Notes: generated from the letters alone by a model not told the origin. DNA of 64,000 nt from Sphingomonas sp. Leaf357 (GCF_001423845.1 NZ_LMPM01000001.1:490001-554000), one strand, 5' to 3'; counted from the first letter of the stretch, positions 29,825-40,067 are shown. A program made the numbers and translations.

Positions 29825-31003
29825 TCATCTCCGTATCGGCCAGGCAAAGCGCAACACCGCGAAACCGGCGAGCGCCGACAGGATCGATCCGCCCAGCACG
29901 CCGATCTTCACCTCGTCCATCGACGCCGCATCCCCGGGAAAGGCGAGGCCGCCGATGAACAGGCTCATCGTGAAGCCGATGCCCGCCAGCGAGGCCACGC
30001 CGTACACCTGCAGCCAGCTGGCGCGCTCGGGCCGGCGCGCGATGCCCAGTCTCTCGGCCAGCGCGATGCTGCCCAGGATCCCGATCTGCTTGCCCAGAAA
30101 CAGGCCGGCGGCCACCGCGATCACCAGCGGCTCGATCAGCACCGATGCCGACATGCCGCCGAGCGCGACCCCGGCATTGGCGAACCCGAACAACGGCACG
30201 ATCGCGAACGCGACCCACGGGCTGAGCGCATGTTCCAGCCGGTGCAGCGGCGATCGCCGGTCGTCGCGGTCGATCGGGATGAGCGCGGCGGCGAGCACGC
30301 CCGCCACCGTGGCGTGCACGCCGGACAGCAGCACCAGCCACCACAGCAAAGCGGCGGCGATCAGGTACGGCGTTAGGGCGCGCACACCATGGCGGTTCAG
30401 CGCCGCCATGATCGCTAGGACGCCCGCCGCCGCGGCCAGCGCGCCAAGATCGAGGCCGTGGCTGTAGGCGATGGCGATGATCGCCACCGCACCCATGTCG
30501 TCGACGATCGCGACGGTGGTCAGGAATAGCTTGAGCGAGGCCGGCACGCGCTTGCCGAGCAGCGCCATCACCCCGATCGCAAAGGCGATGTCGGTCGCCG
30601 CCGGGATCGCCCAGCCGCGCACCAGCGCCGCATCGCCCCCCGCGACGGCGAGATAGATCAGCGCCGGCACGATCATCCCGGCGGCGGCGGCGATCACCGG
30701 CAGGCGGCGCTTGCGCGGGTCGGCCAATTCGCCGTCGAGCAGCTCGCGCTTGATCTCCAGCCCGACGAGCAGGAAGAAGATCGCCATCAGCCCGTCGTTG
30801 ATCCACAGATGCACGGTCATCGGCCCCAAAGCGGGCGAGATCGTCGGGCCGGTCTCGGCATGGAGCAGGTGGAAATAGCTTTCCGCGAACGGCGCATTGG
30901 CCGCGATCATCGCCAGCACGGCGGCGGCGATCAGCACGATCCCGCCTGCCGCCTCGTCTTTCAGGAAGGCACGCAGCGCCGAGATGGGGGAAGTGCGGGC
31001 CAT
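29825..31003 (-). CDS. nhaA: Na+/H+ antiporter NhaA
   Basis: 392-aa inner-membrane antiporter with about twelve helices. The ion-binding aspartate pair is D168-D169 (VAIVDDMGA), equivalent to E. coli D163-D164. GLEIKRELLDGEL and the C-terminal GIGFTMSLFIGGLAF are also present. It exports Na+ for pH and salt homeostasis. First gene of an apparent nhaA-amidohydrolase-MFS operon. Confidence 0.96.
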   Translation of the reverse strand: MARTSPISALRAFLKDEAAGGIVLIAAAVLAMIAANAPFAESYFHLLHAETGPTISPALGPMTVHLWINDGLMAIFFLLVGLEIKRELLDGELADPRKRRLPVIAAAAGMIVPALIYLAVAGGDAALVRGWAIPAATDIAFAIGVMALLGKRVPASLKLFLTTVAIVDDMGAVAIIAIAYSHGLDLGALAAAAGVLAIMAALNRHGVRALTPYLIAAALLWWLVLLSGVHATVAGVLAAALIPIDRDDRRSPLHRLEHALSPWVAFAIVPLFGFANAGVALGGMSASVLIEPLVIAVAAGLFLGKQIGILGSIALAERLGIARRPERASWLQVYGVASLAGIGFTMSLFIGGLAFPGDAASMDEVKIGVLGGSILSALAGFAVLRFAWPIRR

Positions 31004-31068
31004 GCCCCACCCTTACCGCGCAGCGCCGATCAGGCAATCGGAACAGGGTTCGAGGTAGCCAACCCTCT

Positions 31069-31146
31069 CCGTTCGTTTCGAGCGCAGTCGAGAAACCGCC
31101 ACGTAGCGCCCGGCCCCGGTTTCTCGACTGCGCTCGAAACGAACGG
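31069..31146. repeat. Palindromic element, family B (perfect 29-bp arms)
   Basis: Left arm 31069-31097 (CCGTTCGTTTCGAGCGCAGT...) and right arm 31118-31146 are exact reverse complements, separated by 20 bases. It lies in the gap between nhaA and thpR, which shows nothing else. Confidence 0.92.
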
Positions 31147-31172
31147 TCAAGGGGGCCGCCAACGATCTCGCC

Positions 31173-31745
31173 TCAGAATAAGGCGAGTTGCCCGATATCG
31201 GCCGCATCCGGCACCCCGTTCAGCGGCCAGCGGGCGATCACCTCGTGCCGCGCTGGGCCGATCAGGCTGTGGACCAGCACGAACTCCTCCGCCGCCCAGC
31301 TGATCGGCGCGACCGGGCGGCTGACCGACTCGCCCTTGCGATAGACCAATGTCATGTGCGGCGAGAAATCGTAGCCGTAGCGGCCGTCCACGCCCAGACC
31401 GGCGCGGGCCGCCGCGATCGAGCGGTGCAGCCGCTCCAGCGGCGCATTCTTCAGGCGCGGCCGCAGCGCGACGGTATGCGCCCCGCCGGAGACGGTATCC
31501 AGCGTCACGTCGAACGGGGCGGCCGACACGGTCGATCCCGCCGCGACCAGCGCCGGCACGATCTCGTCCGGCCATTCGGCGTAATCGTTCAGGATATCGA
31601 GCGTCACGTGCAGCCGTTCGGGCCGCATCATCCGCGCGCCCTCGGCGAACGGCGTCATCGCCTCCACCGTCTGCCGCGCCAGGATCGGCGGCGGATACAG
31701 TGCGAAGAAGAAGCGATGCGCTGCCTTGATCCGTTTCTCGAACAT
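31173..31745 (-). CDS. thpR: RNA 2',3'-cyclic phosphodiesterase (2H family)
   Basis: 190-aa LigT/ThpR-type 2H phosphoesterase with two HxT motifs, HVTL and HMTL, spaced as expected. It hydrolyses 2',3'-cyclic phosphates on RNA ends. I chose the ATG at 31745, which has a GGAGG ribosome site 8 bases upstream, over an ATG nine codons earlier. It lies upstream of the nhaA block on the same strand. Confidence 0.9.
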   Translation of the reverse strand: MFEKRIKAAHRFFFALYPPPILARQTVEAMTPFAEGARMMRPERLHVTLDILNDYAEWPDEIVPALVAAGSTVSAAPFDVTLDTVSGGAHTVALRPRLKNAPLERLHRSIAAARAGLGVDGRYGYDFSPHMTLVYRKGESVSRPVAPISWAAEEFVLVHSLIGPARHEVIARWPLNGVPDAADIGQLALF

Positions 31746-31808
31746 CCACTCACCCTCCGACTCGGCAAGCATGTTCTTTATATGTTCTGAAATCCGGTGT
31801 CGAATCGC

Positions 31809-33389
31809 TCAGCGCGCCAGCGCCTCCGCGATCAGCTTGCGCGAATTGTCGATGCCGTACAGCGCGATGAAGCTGCCCATCCGTGGGCCCTGTTCGGCAC
31901 CCAGCAGCGTCTCGTACAGCGCCTTGAACCAGTCGCGCAGGTTCTCGAACCCGCCGGTCTTGCCGATTTCATAGACAAGGTTCTGAATATCCTCGGCATT
32001 TGCCCCTTCCGGCAGGTCCGAAAGTTCTCGGTCCAACCGCTCGAGCGCGGCAACTTCGACACCTTCCGGCGCCCGCCGCTTCAACGTCGGCGTCACGAAA
32101 TCGCGCCCATAGGCCAAGGCGCGATCGATCAGCCGGTCGAGTTCGGGATACTTTTCCGGCGTGGCGTCGGCGACATAATTGCCGAGATAGCCCCACACCT
32201 GCGTTTTGGTCGCATCACCCATCACGCTGACCAGATTGAGCAGCAGCCCGAACGTCACCGGCATCTCGCCCGACGGCAGCGCGCCGTCATGGATGTGATG
32301 CACCGGATTGCCGAGCCGTTCCTTCGGCACCTGCCCGGCATAATTACCGCGGAACTGCCAATATTCGTCCACCGCGCGCGGGATCACGCCCATGTGCAGC
32401 TGCTTGGCCTTCTTTGGCTCGCGATAGGCGTAGAAAGCGACCGATTCCTCGGGGCCATAGGTCAGCCATTGCTCCAGGCTCAGGCCATTGCCCTTCGACT
32501 TGCTGATCTTCTCGCCCTTCTCGTCGAGGAACAGCTCGTAGATCAGCCCCTCCGGCTTGCGCCCGCCGAGTACCTGCGCGATGCGCCCGCCGAGCTGCGC
32601 GGAATCGATCAGATCCTTGCCGTGCATCTCGTAATCCACGCCCAGCGCGGCCCAGCGCATACCCCAATCGGGCTTCCATTGCAGCTTGGCCTGCCCGCCG
32701 AGGATCGATTGCTCGATCCGCTCGCCCCCCGGAACACTGGAGTCGATGAACGCGATGATGCCCGCATCGGCATCCACCACCTCGACCGGCACCTGCAGCA
32801 CGATGCCCGATCTCGGGCTGATCGGCAGGACCGGCGAATAGGTCTCCTGCCGCTCGCCGCGCAGCGTCGGCAGCATGATCGCCATGATCGCGGCATAGTT
32901 GCGCAGCACCTGCTTCAGCTTCTCGTCGAAGCGCCCGCTGGCATAATAATCGGTCGAGGAGGCGAATTCGTAGTCGAAGCCGTATTGGTCGAGAAAGGCA
33001 CGCAAGGTCGCATTGTTGTGCGCGGCAAAGCTTTCGTGGGTACCGAACGGATCGGGGATGCGGCTCAGCGGCTTGCCGAGATGCTCGGCCAGCATCGCCC
33101 TGTTCGGCACGTTGTCCGGCACCTTGCGCAGGCCGTCCATGTCGTCGCTGAACGCGAGCAGGCGCGTCGGCTGGTCGCTCAGCGCATGGAAGGCGTTGCG
33201 CACCATCGTCGTGCGCAGCACCTCGTTGAACGTGCCGATATGCGGCAGGCCGGACGGGCCGTATCCGGTCTCGAACAGGATCGGCGCGCCGCCCGGCTTT
33301 CCGTCCGGATAGCGCTTGAGCAGCTTGCGCGCCTCTTCATAAGGCCAGGCTTTGGACTCGAGGGCGGCGGTGCGGAGGGCGTCGGTCAT
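31809..33389 (-). CDS. lysK: Lysyl-tRNA synthetase, class I
   Basis: 526-aa class I LysRS, the form used by archaea and alphaproteobacteria. HIGH-type motif PSGLPHIG and KMSKS-type motif KISKSKG are present, followed by the all-helical anticodon domain. Start is the ATG at 33389. The frame is open further upstream, but that part runs through a palindromic repeat and is not protein-like. Confidence 0.95.
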   Translation of the reverse strand: MTDALRTAALESKAWPYEEARKLLKRYPDGKPGGAPILFETGYGPSGLPHIGTFNEVLRTTMVRNAFHALSDQPTRLLAFSDDMDGLRKVPDNVPNRAMLAEHLGKPLSRIPDPFGTHESFAAHNNATLRAFLDQYGFDYEFASSTDYYASGRFDEKLKQVLRNYAAIMAIMLPTLRGERQETYSPVLPISPRSGIVLQVPVEVVDADAGIIAFIDSSVPGGERIEQSILGGQAKLQWKPDWGMRWAALGVDYEMHGKDLIDSAQLGGRIAQVLGGRKPEGLIYELFLDEKGEKISKSKGNGLSLEQWLTYGPEESVAFYAYREPKKAKQLHMGVIPRAVDEYWQFRGNYAGQVPKERLGNPVHHIHDGALPSGEMPVTFGLLLNLVSVMGDATKTQVWGYLGNYVADATPEKYPELDRLIDRALAYGRDFVTPTLKRRAPEGVEVAALERLDRELSDLPEGANAEDIQNLVYEIGKTGGFENLRDWFKALYETLLGAEQGPRMGSFIALYGIDNSRKLIAEALAR

Positions 33390-33440
33390 AGCGGTTTCGC
33401 CTAGCGCATGGTGACTGACACGCACAACCCGCCCCTCCAT

Positions 33441-33523
33441 CGTCATCCCGGCATAGGCTGGGATCTCCACGAGGCGCGCACGACGCCAGCCCCGCAGAGA
33501 CCCCAGCCTGCGCTGGGATGACG
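33441..33523. repeat. Palindromic element, family C
   Basis: Left arm CGTCATCCCGGCATAGGCTG from 33441 and right arm ending CCTGCGCTGGGATGACG at 33523. Each arm also has its own small hairpin, the REP-doublet layout. It occupies the divergent gap between lysK and the helicase gene. Confidence 0.85.
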
Positions 33524-33585
33524 GTTTGGATGGAAGCAAGCGTGAGGCGTTGCCATTTCGTTCCGTCCGCGCCACTGTCGCGCCC

Positions 33586-36306
33586 GTGCCCACACCGCTG
33601 CCCTATCCCGCCATCCACGCCAGCCATAGCGGCATCTGGATCGCCACGGTGGACGGCACGCGCCCGATCGGGCGGGGCGAGGCGATCCGCATCGCCGCCG
33701 ACACGCCGGTGATCGTGCTCAACGCCGCCTTGGTCGGGCAGCGGCTGGGCTATGCCGATCTGTCGGGGCTCGACGTGCTCGAACTGTTCGCCTTCATGTG
33801 CCCGGCGCGCTTCATGGTGCCCACGCCGCGTGGGCTGGCGCGCGTGACCGGGCTGGCCGCGCCGGCGCGCGACGAGGAGGTCGCTGCGTTTCTGCTCGAC
33901 GCGACCGAGGCGTTGCTCGCGCTGCCCAAGGGCGACTGGCCGGAAAAGGAAGGCGCATGGACCTCGGCGCAGTCGCTGTTCCGGCTGCGCTGGCCCTGGG
34001 CACCCTTGGTCGGCGATCATCTGACCAAGCCGACCGAGGCGGAGCGCTGGCTTTTTTCGAAACTGCCCGAGTGGTCCGAAGGCGCGCCGCGCCCGGCACC
34101 GCGCACGATCACGCTGGAGGCGCACGAGACGCAAAGTCGTCTCGCGCAACTCACCGGGAGCGCGGCCGAGCAACGCCCCGGGCAGCGCGCCTTCGCACAG
34201 GCCGCGATGGATGCGTTCGGCCCGCGCATGATGCGCGACACGCCCAACATGGTGCTGGCCGAGGCGGGCACGGGGATCGGCAAGACCTTGGGCTATCTCG
34301 CCCCAGCCTCGCTCTGGGCGGAGAAGGCCGGCGGCGCGGTATGGGTGTCCACCTTCACCAAGGCGCTGCAACGCCAATTGGGGCAGGAAAGCGCGCGGCT
34401 TTTCCCCGACGCAGGCGTGCGTAAGGCCAAGGTGGTGACGCGCAAGGGTCGTGAGAATTACCTCTGCCTGCTCAATCTGGAGGATGCGTTGCAGGGCGGG
34501 TTCGCCGGGCGTGCCGCGATCCTCGCGCAACTGGTCGCGCGCTGGGCTGCGTATAGTGCGGATGGCGACATGGTCGGCGGCGACCTGCCCGGCTGGCTGC
34601 CGACCCTGTTCCGGCGCAACGGATCGACCGCGCTGACCGACCGGCGCGGCGAATGCGTCTATGCCGGTTGCCCGCATTACCGCAAATGTTTCATCGAACG
34701 CGCCGCGCGGGCCAGCGCGGAGGCGGATATCGTCATTGCCAATCATGCGCTGGTGATGGTCAACGCCGCGCGCGGGCGCGAACTGACCACGCGGCCGACG
34801 CGCTACGTGTTCGACGAGGGGCATCACATCTTCGATGCGGCGGATTCGATGTTCTCGACCGCGCTGACCGGTGGCGAGACGATCGAGATCCGGCGCTGGA
34901 TCCTCGGCCCCGAATCCGGCGGGCGCGGGCGGCGGCGCGGACTTCAGGCGCGCCTGTCCGATGTCGCCAGCTATGACGAGGGCGGCGCGCGCGCGATCTC
35001 CGACGCGGTCGCGGCGGCCGGTGCGCTGGCGAGCGAGGGCTGGCTGCAGCGGCTGGGCGAGGGCGCGCCGTTCGGGCCGATCGAGACGTTGCTCGCGGCG
35101 GTGCGCGGCCTCACCTATGCGCGCGCCGAGGCGGAAGGCGATGCGGGCTATGGCCTCGAAACCGAGCTGGCCGAGCCGGATGCGGCACTCGTCGAGGCGG
35201 CGGGGCCGGCGGCGCATGCGCTCGATGCTCTGGTGCGCCCGCTGGTCGGGCTCGGCCGCCGGCTCGAAGCGGTGCTGCAGGAAGGGCCGGACTGGATGGA
35301 CGGGCCGGCGCGGGCGCGGATCGAAGGCGCGATCGCCTCGATCGGTTGGCGCGCCGAGACGGTCGCCGCGTGGCTGTCGCTGCTGGCGCGGATCGGCGGG
35401 CCGGCGACGCCCGATTTCGTCGACTGGATGGCGGTCGACCGGGTCGAGGGGCGCGAATACGATATCGGGCTGCATCGCCACTGGCTCGATCCCAGCAAGC
35501 CGTTCGCCGAGACGGTGCTGAAACCGGCGCACGGCGCGCTCGTCACGTCGGCGACGTTGCGCGGCGGCGGCGCCGATCCCCACGAGGGGTGGGAGGTGGC
35601 CGAGTCCCGCACCGGGGCCACGCACCTGCTGCGCGGGGCGAGCCGTTTCGAGGCACCCTCGCCATTCGATTACGCGACCCAGGCCGAGGTGCTGATCGTC
35701 ACCGATGTGAAGCGCGGCGACATGGGCGCGCTGGCCAACGCCTATGCCCGGCTGGGCTGCGCCAGCCATGGCGGGATGCTCGGCCTGTTCACCGCGATCC
35801 GGCGGCTGCGCGGCGTGCATGCGCGGATCGCCGACCGGCTCGCGCGCGACGGATTGCCGCTCTACGCCCAGCATGTCGATCCGATCGACACCGGCACGCT
35901 GATCGACATCTTCCGCGACGATGCCTCGGCTTCCCTGCTCGGCACCGATGCGCTGCGCGACGGGGTGGACGTGCCGGGCGAATCGCTTCGGCTGGTGGTG
36001 ATGGAGGGCGTGCCCTGGTCGAAGCCGACCGTGCTGCACGCCGCGCGACGGCTGGCGGGCGGGGGCAGCGCCTATGACGACCGCATCGTCCGCGCGCGGC
36101 TGGCGCAGGCGTTCGGGCGGCTGATCCGCCGCGCCGACGACAAGGGCATGTTCGTCCTGCTGTCCGCCGCGATGCCGTCGCGCCTGCTCACCGCCTTCCC
36201 GCCGGGCGTGCGAATCGAACGCGTCACGCTCGACGAGGCGGTATTGCGTGCATCGCGTCTTCCTTCCGTCACGCGCCTCGTGCATGAATCGCGGCTGGAC
36301 GCCTGA
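33586..36306 (+). CDS. DinG/Rad3-like superfamily 2 helicase
   Basis: 906-aa ATP-dependent DNA helicase. Walker A is AEAGTGIGKT, Walker B is FDEGHHIFDA, and an iron-sulphur cysteine set is formed by YLCLLNL and CVYAGCPHYRKC. The C-terminal helicase domain ends with QAFGRLIRRADDKG. DinG-type helicases unwind DNA and R-loops in repair. The GTG at 33586 matches the family N-terminus (VPTPLPYPAIHASH). An ATG at 33526, abutting the palindromic repeat, would add 20 poor-looking residues. Confidence 0.9.
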   Translation: MPTPLPYPAIHASHSGIWIATVDGTRPIGRGEAIRIAADTPVIVLNAALVGQRLGYADLSGLDVLELFAFMCPARFMVPTPRGLARVTGLAAPARDEEVAAFLLDATEALLALPKGDWPEKEGAWTSAQSLFRLRWPWAPLVGDHLTKPTEAERWLFSKLPEWSEGAPRPAPRTITLEAHETQSRLAQLTGSAAEQRPGQRAFAQAAMDAFGPRMMRDTPNMVLAEAGTGIGKTLGYLAPASLWAEKAGGAVWVSTFTKALQRQLGQESARLFPDAGVRKAKVVTRKGRENYLCLLNLEDALQGGFAGRAAILAQLVARWAAYSADGDMVGGDLPGWLPTLFRRNGSTALTDRRGECVYAGCPHYRKCFIERAARASAEADIVIANHALVMVNAARGRELTTRPTRYVFDEGHHIFDAADSMFSTALTGGETIEIRRWILGPESGGRGRRRGLQARLSDVASYDEGGARAISDAVAAAGALASEGWLQRLGEGAPFGPIETLLAAVRGLTYARAEAEGDAGYGLETELAEPDAALVEAAGPAAHALDALVRPLVGLGRRLEAVLQEGPDWMDGPARARIEGAIASIGWRAETVAAWLSLLARIGGPATPDFVDWMAVDRVEGREYDIGLHRHWLDPSKPFAETVLKPAHGALVTSATLRGGGADPHEGWEVAESRTGATHLLRGASRFEAPSPFDYATQAEVLIVTDVKRGDMGALANAYARLGCASHGGMLGLFTAIRRLRGVHARIADRLARDGLPLYAQHVDPIDTGTLIDIFRDDASASLLGTDALRDGVDVPGESLRLVVMEGVPWSKPTVLHAARRLAGGGSAYDDRIVRARLAQAFGRLIRRADDKGMFVLLSAAMPSRLLTAFPPGVRIERVTLDEAVLRASRLPSVTRLVHESRLDA

Positions 36307-36316
36307 CGGAGAGCCC

Positions 36317-36856
36317 ATGAAGACGCTGACCCTGCTGCGCCACGCCAAATCCGGGTGGGACGACAAGGTGGTGCGCGATGTAGATCGTCCCCTCAACAGC
36401 AAAGGAAAGCGCGCCGCCGCCTGTGTCGGGCGGCATTGGCGCGATCTTCGCCTCTCCTTCGATCATGTCGTGGCCTCTCCGGCGGTACGGGTGCACGAGA
36501 CGATCGCAGAACTGTCCAGCGGCTATGGCGAGACGATCGCGCCGGTGGTCGATCGCCGGATCTATCTCGCCTCGGCGGTGACGTTGCTCGACGTGATCCA
36601 TGAACTGCCCGAAGGCGCGGAGCGCGTGCTGATGATCGGGCACAATCCGGGTCTCGAGGATCTCGTGCTGATGCTGGTGCCGGACAAAGCGAGCGACGCG
36701 CTGCGCGATACAGTGGAGGAGAAGTTTCCTACCGCGAGCACGGCGGAACTGACGTTCGACGGGGCCTGGGTCGAGGTCGCCCAGAACACGGCGACGCTGA
36801 CGCGCTTCATCCGCCCCCGCGACCTGGATCCGGCCTTGGGGCCGGATCAGGATTAA
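36317..36856 (+). CDS. SixA-like histidine phosphatase
   Basis: 179 aa of the phosphoglycerate-mutase-like superfamily. The phospho-acceptor histidine is in LLRHAKSGW (H9), and the second catalytic histidine is in GHNPGLEDL. SixA enzymes dephosphorylate histidine phosphotransfer proteins or protein phosphohistidine. It has a GGAGAG ribosome site and starts 10 bases after the helicase gene. Confidence 0.9.
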   Translation: MKTLTLLRHAKSGWDDKVVRDVDRPLNSKGKRAAACVGRHWRDLRLSFDHVVASPAVRVHETIAELSSGYGETIAPVVDRRIYLASAVTLLDVIHELPEGAERVLMIGHNPGLEDLVLMLVPDKASDALRDTVEEKFPTASTAELTFDGAWVEVAQNTATLTRFIRPRDLDPALGPDQD

Positions 36857-36908
36857 GTCTGACTTAAATTCAATTTCCGGCAGCTTTGCTAGCGGTTTCC
36901 AAACCAGA

Positions 36909-37018
36909 ACCGTCACCCCGGACTTGTTCCGGGGTCCACCGTGCCGCTAACTCGGCGATCACATCATGTTCACATCGAAAGCCGCTTGGTGGACCCCGGA
37001 GCAAGTCCGGGGTGATGG
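36909..37018. repeat. Palindromic element, family E
   Basis: Left arm 36909-36939 (CCGTCACCCCGGACTTGTTC...) and right arm 36988-37018 (reverse-complement type, ending CAAGTCCGGGGTGATGG). Both arms contain an internal CCGG-rich hairpin. It lies between convergent sixA-like and merR-like genes. Confidence 0.9.
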
Positions 37019-37046
37019 AAAACGCAGTCAAAGATAATTACGGGCC

Positions 37047-37391
37047 TCAGCCCTTATCCTGCTCCAGCCCGTCGGCGAGCGAATCGCGTATCTCCTGCAC
37101 CGCCGCCAGATCGACCTTCCCGCCGCCGCGCTTGCGCTCGGTCATGAGGAGTTTCTGCACGCCGCGAATCGTATAGCCTTCCTGCTCGAGCAGGCTCTGG
37201 ATGCGCAGCACCAAGGCGATGTCGGCGGGGCGGTAATAGCGGCGATTGCCGGCGCGCTGCAGCGGGCGGAGTTGGGGAAAGCGCGTTTCCCAATAGCGCA
37301 GGATATGTTGCGGCAGGCCTGTCTCGCGCGACAGTTCGCCGATCGTCCGGAACGCGCCCGCCGCCTTGTCGGGAGCGCCGGACTCGGTCAT
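37047..37391 (-). CDS. MerR-family transcriptional regulator
   Basis: 114 aa. The N-terminal winged helix-turn-helix (FRTIGELSRETGLPQHILRY, then WETRFPQLRPLQRAGNRRYY) is followed by a short coiled-coil. No effector domain or cysteine cluster is seen. This small MerR protein routinely follows ihfA in alphaproteobacteria; its ligand is unknown. Confidence 0.92.
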   Translation of the reverse strand: MTESGAPDKAAGAFRTIGELSRETGLPQHILRYWETRFPQLRPLQRAGNRRYYRPADIALVLRIQSLLEQEGYTIRGVQKLLMTERKRGGGKVDLAAVQEIRDSLADGLEQDKG

Positions 37392-37433
37392 GTCAGCAGC
37401 CGCCGGTCGTGCGATGAGCCGTTACAGGACACA

Positions 37434-37733
37434 TCAGGCCCCGCTCACGATGCGATCGCGCATCATCTGGCTGGCGCGGAAGGTGAGCACGCGGCGCGGC
37501 GCGATCGGCACCTCGATGCCGGTCTTCGGATTGCGCCCGACCCGCTCGCCCTTGTCGCGCAATACGAAGGTGCCGAAACCGGAGATCTTGACGTTCTCGC
37601 CCTTCGACAGCGATTCGCACATGTGCGTGAGAATATCTTCGACCAGCTTCGCCGAATCCGCGCGCGACAACCCCACTTGGTGGTGAAGTGCTTCGGCCAG
37701 ATCGGCCCTGGTCAATGTTCCAGCAGGCGCCAT
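37434..37733 (-). CDS. ihfA: Integration host factor, alpha subunit
   Basis: 99-aa HU/IHF-family DNA-bending protein. It shows [20 protein letters not shown], the conserved [20 protein letters not shown], and the arm sequence [17 protein letters not shown]. It forms the IHF heterodimer with IhfB, which is not in the window. Confidence 0.96.
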   Translation of the reverse strand: MAPAGTLTRADLAEALHHQVGLSRADSAKLVEDILTHMCESLSKGENVKISGFGTFVLRDKGERVGRNPKTGIEVPIAPRRVLTFRASQMMRDRIVSGA

Positions 37734-37835
37734 GCGCTCCCCTTCTCCACAGCGTGGCAGGACAATGGTCTAGCACAATGACGAAGCGGGCGGAAAGGTC
37801 TTTGTGACGCTCCCGTTTCGATCGCCGTCCCGGGG

Positions 37836-38807
37836 CTAGAATCGGACCACCGCCGCGCCCCAGGTGAAACCGCCGCCCATCGCCTCCAGCACGAGCAACT
37901 GGCCCGGCTTGATGCGTCCGTCGCGCACCGCGCTGTCGAGCGCGAGCGGGACGGAGGCGGCGGAGGTATTGGCATGCTGGTCGACCGTCATGACGACCTT
38001 CTCGGCCGGCAGCCCCAGCTTGCGCGCGGTCGCATCGAGGATCCGGGCATTCGCCTGATGCGGCACGACCCAATCGACGTCGGAGGATTCGAGACCGGCC
38101 AACGCGAGCGATTCGCTCATCACGCTGGCCAGATTGGTGACGGCGTGGCGAAAGACCTCGCGGCCCTTCATGCGCAGCTTGCCAACCGTGCCGGTGGTCG
38201 ACGGGCCGCCATCAACATAGAGCAACTGGTTGTGGCGCCCGTCGGCATGCAGCTTGGTCGCGAGGATGCCGCGCGACTCGGGGCCGCCGTCGCTTTCCTG
38301 CGCCTCCAGCACGATCGCGCCCGCACCGTCGCCGAACAGGACGCAGGTGGTGCGATCCTCCCAATCGAGGATGCGGCTGAACGTCTCGGCACCGATCACC
38401 AGCGCGCGGCGCGCGGTGCCGGAGCGCAGCATCGCATCGGCGACCTGCACCGCATAGAGGAAGCCCGAACAGACCGCCGCCACGTCGAACGCGACGCAAT
38501 CGTCGATGCCGAGCATCGCCTGCACCTTGGTCGCGCTGGCCGGAAAGGTCTGGTCGGGCGTGGCGGTGGCGAGCACGATCAGGTCGATCTCCTGCGCCGC
38601 AACGCCGGCGGCGGCGAGTGCGGCCTTGCAGGCATCGGCGGCGAGCGTGGCCGTCGTCTCGTCCGGGCCGGCGATATGGCGGAAGCGGATGCCGGTCCGC
38701 TCGACGATCCACTCGTCGGTCGTATCGACGGTTTCGGCCAGTTCGGCGTTCGAGACGCGGCGCGCCGGAAGCGCGGAACCGGTGCCGGTGATGACCGAAC
38801 GAATCAT
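37836..38807 (-). CDS. fabH: 3-oxoacyl-ACP synthase III
   Basis: Starts fatty-acid synthesis by condensing acetyl-CoA with malonyl-ACP. 323 aa with the full catalytic triad: C113 (AAVCSGF), the histidine of VPHQANAR and the asparagine of HANTSAAS. The ATG overlaps the plsX stop through ATGA. Confidence 0.97.
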   Translation of the reverse strand: MIRSVITGTGSALPARRVSNAELAETVDTTDEWIVERTGIRFRHIAGPDETTATLAADACKAALAAAGVAAQEIDLIVLATATPDQTFPASATKVQAMLGIDDCVAFDVAAVCSGFLYAVQVADAMLRSGTARRALVIGAETFSRILDWEDRTTCVLFGDGAGAIVLEAQESDGGPESRGILATKLHADGRHNQLLYVDGGPSTTGTVGKLRMKGREVFRHAVTNLASVMSESLALAGLESSDVDWVVPHQANARILDATARKLGLPAEKVVMTVDQHANTSAASVPLALDSAVRDGRIKPGQLLVLEAMGGGFTWGAAVVRF

Positions 38808-39835
38808 GCCGCTTTCGCCTCGAAATTGCCGAGGTCTTCGCTGATCCGGCGGGTGAGATCGTCGCGCACCATCTTGGCGGCGGCGGCGATCGCGGTGGCG
38901 ACGCCGAGTTCGGTGGCACCGCCATGGCTCTTCACGACGATGCCGTTGAGACCAAGAAAGACCGCGCCGTTATGCACGTTAGGGTCGAGATGATGGCGCA
39001 GCAATTCGGTTGCCGGGCGCGAGATCAGGAAGCCGACCTTCGAGCGCAACGACGAACTGAACGCGCGCTTGAGCAGATCGCCGACGAACCGGGCGGTGCC
39101 CTCGGCGGTCTTCAGCGCGATATTGCCCGAAAAGCCGTCGCACACGATCACGTCGACTTCGCCGCGCGACAGCCGGTCGCCCTCGATGAAGCCGGTGAAG
39201 GTCAGCGGCAGGTGAGTCGCCGCGCGAAGCGCGCTGGCCGCGTCGCGGATCTCGTCGGTGCCCTTCTGGTCCTCGCTGCCGATGTTGAGCAACGCGACCC
39301 GGGGGGAGGCGAGGTCCATGTTGGTGCGAGCATAGGCCGCGCCCATCACCGCGAACTGGATCAGGTTGCGCGCGTCGCACTCGGTATTGGCGCCGAGATC
39401 GAGCACCACGACATCATTGTCGCCGAGCGTCGGCAGCATCGCGGCGAGCGCAGGCCGGTCGATGCCGGGCAGCATGCGCAGGCTGATCTTGGCCATCGCC
39501 ATCAGCGCGCCGGTATTGCCCGACGACACCGCGGCCCCCGCGCGGCCCTGCTTCACCATGTCGATGGCGATGCCCATCGACGTCTTCTTAGCACGACGCA
39601 GTGCGACGCCAGCCTTTTCGCTGGAGCCGACCACTTCGGGCGCATGGACGATTTCCGAATTGGCGGTCAGGTTCGGATGCGACCGCAATCCGTCATGAAT
39701 CGCCGCCTCGTCCCCCACGAGCAGGAAACGCATGTCGGGAAAGCGATGACGCGCGCGCGCGACGCCGGCCAGCATCACGGCCAGCCCCTTGTCGCCACCC
39801 ATCGCGTCAACGGCAATAAAGGAGCTGTCGGTCAC
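38804..39835 (-). CDS. plsX: Phosphate acyltransferase PlsX
   Basis: 343 aa. Makes acyl-phosphate from acyl-ACP for phospholipid synthesis. It shows the family start [30 protein letters not shown], and [20 protein letters not shown] minus nothing unusual. It stands between rpmF and fabH, the classical order, and is coupled to fabH. Confidence 0.97.
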   Translation of the reverse strand: MTDSSFIAVDAMGGDKGLAVMLAGVARARHRFPDMRFLLVGDEAAIHDGLRSHPNLTANSEIVHAPEVVGSSEKAGVALRRAKKTSMGIAIDMVKQGRAGAAVSSGNTGALMAMAKISLRMLPGIDRPALAAMLPTLGDNDVVVLDLGANTECDARNLIQFAVMGAAYARTNMDLASPRVALLNIGSEDQKGTDEIRDAASALRAATHLPLTFTGFIEGDRLSRGEVDVIVCDGFSGNIALKTAEGTARFVGDLLKRAFSSSLRSKVGFLISRPATELLRHHLDPNVHNGAVFLGLNGIVVKSHGGATELGVATAIAAAAKMVRDDLTRRISEDLGNFEAKAA

Positions 39836-39860
39836 GTCGCTCCGTTCCTGTTCGGAACCT

Positions 39861-39896
39861 GATCTAGGCCCAGTGTCAGGCCCGGTATCAGGCCTT
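39861..39896. repeat. Three imperfect 12-bp direct repeats between rpmF and plsX
   Basis: Units GATCTAGGCCCA, GTGTCAGGCCCG and GTATCAGGCCTT follow one another without a gap; the last covers the rpmF stop codon. They may affect rpmF mRNA stability or plsX translation, which starts 25 bases further on (inference). Confidence 0.5.
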
Positions 39897-40067
39897 GTCC
39901 GCGATGATCTCGCGACCGTTGTAGTGGTTGCACGACGGGCACATGTTGTGCGGCCGCTTCAGTTCGCCACAGTTCGGGCATTCCTGGAACGCGTCGATGC
40001 TGAGCGAATCGTGGCTACGGCGCATGCCGCGCTTGGACGGCGTGGTTTTTCTCTTGGGGACGGCCAT
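39888..40067 (-). CDS. rpmF: 50S ribosomal protein L32
   Basis: 59 aa, beginning [20 protein letters not shown] minus nothing else. It keeps the zinc-ribbon cysteine pairs CPNC and CPSC, so it is the zinc-binding (C+) form. First gene of rpmF-plsX-fabH-ihfA-merR. Confidence 0.97.
   Translation of the reverse strand: MAVPKRKTTPSKRGMRRSHDSLSIDAFQECPNCGELKRPHNMCPSCNHYNGREIIADKA

Noticed and set aside
31040..31060. GGTTCGA-like T-loop hinting at a tRNA
   Set aside because: There is no acceptor stem or anticodon arm around it.
33337..36402. Thousand-codon open frame antisense to the DinG-like helicase
   Set aside because: Arg/Ala-rich antisense shadow; the plus strand has clear helicase motifs.
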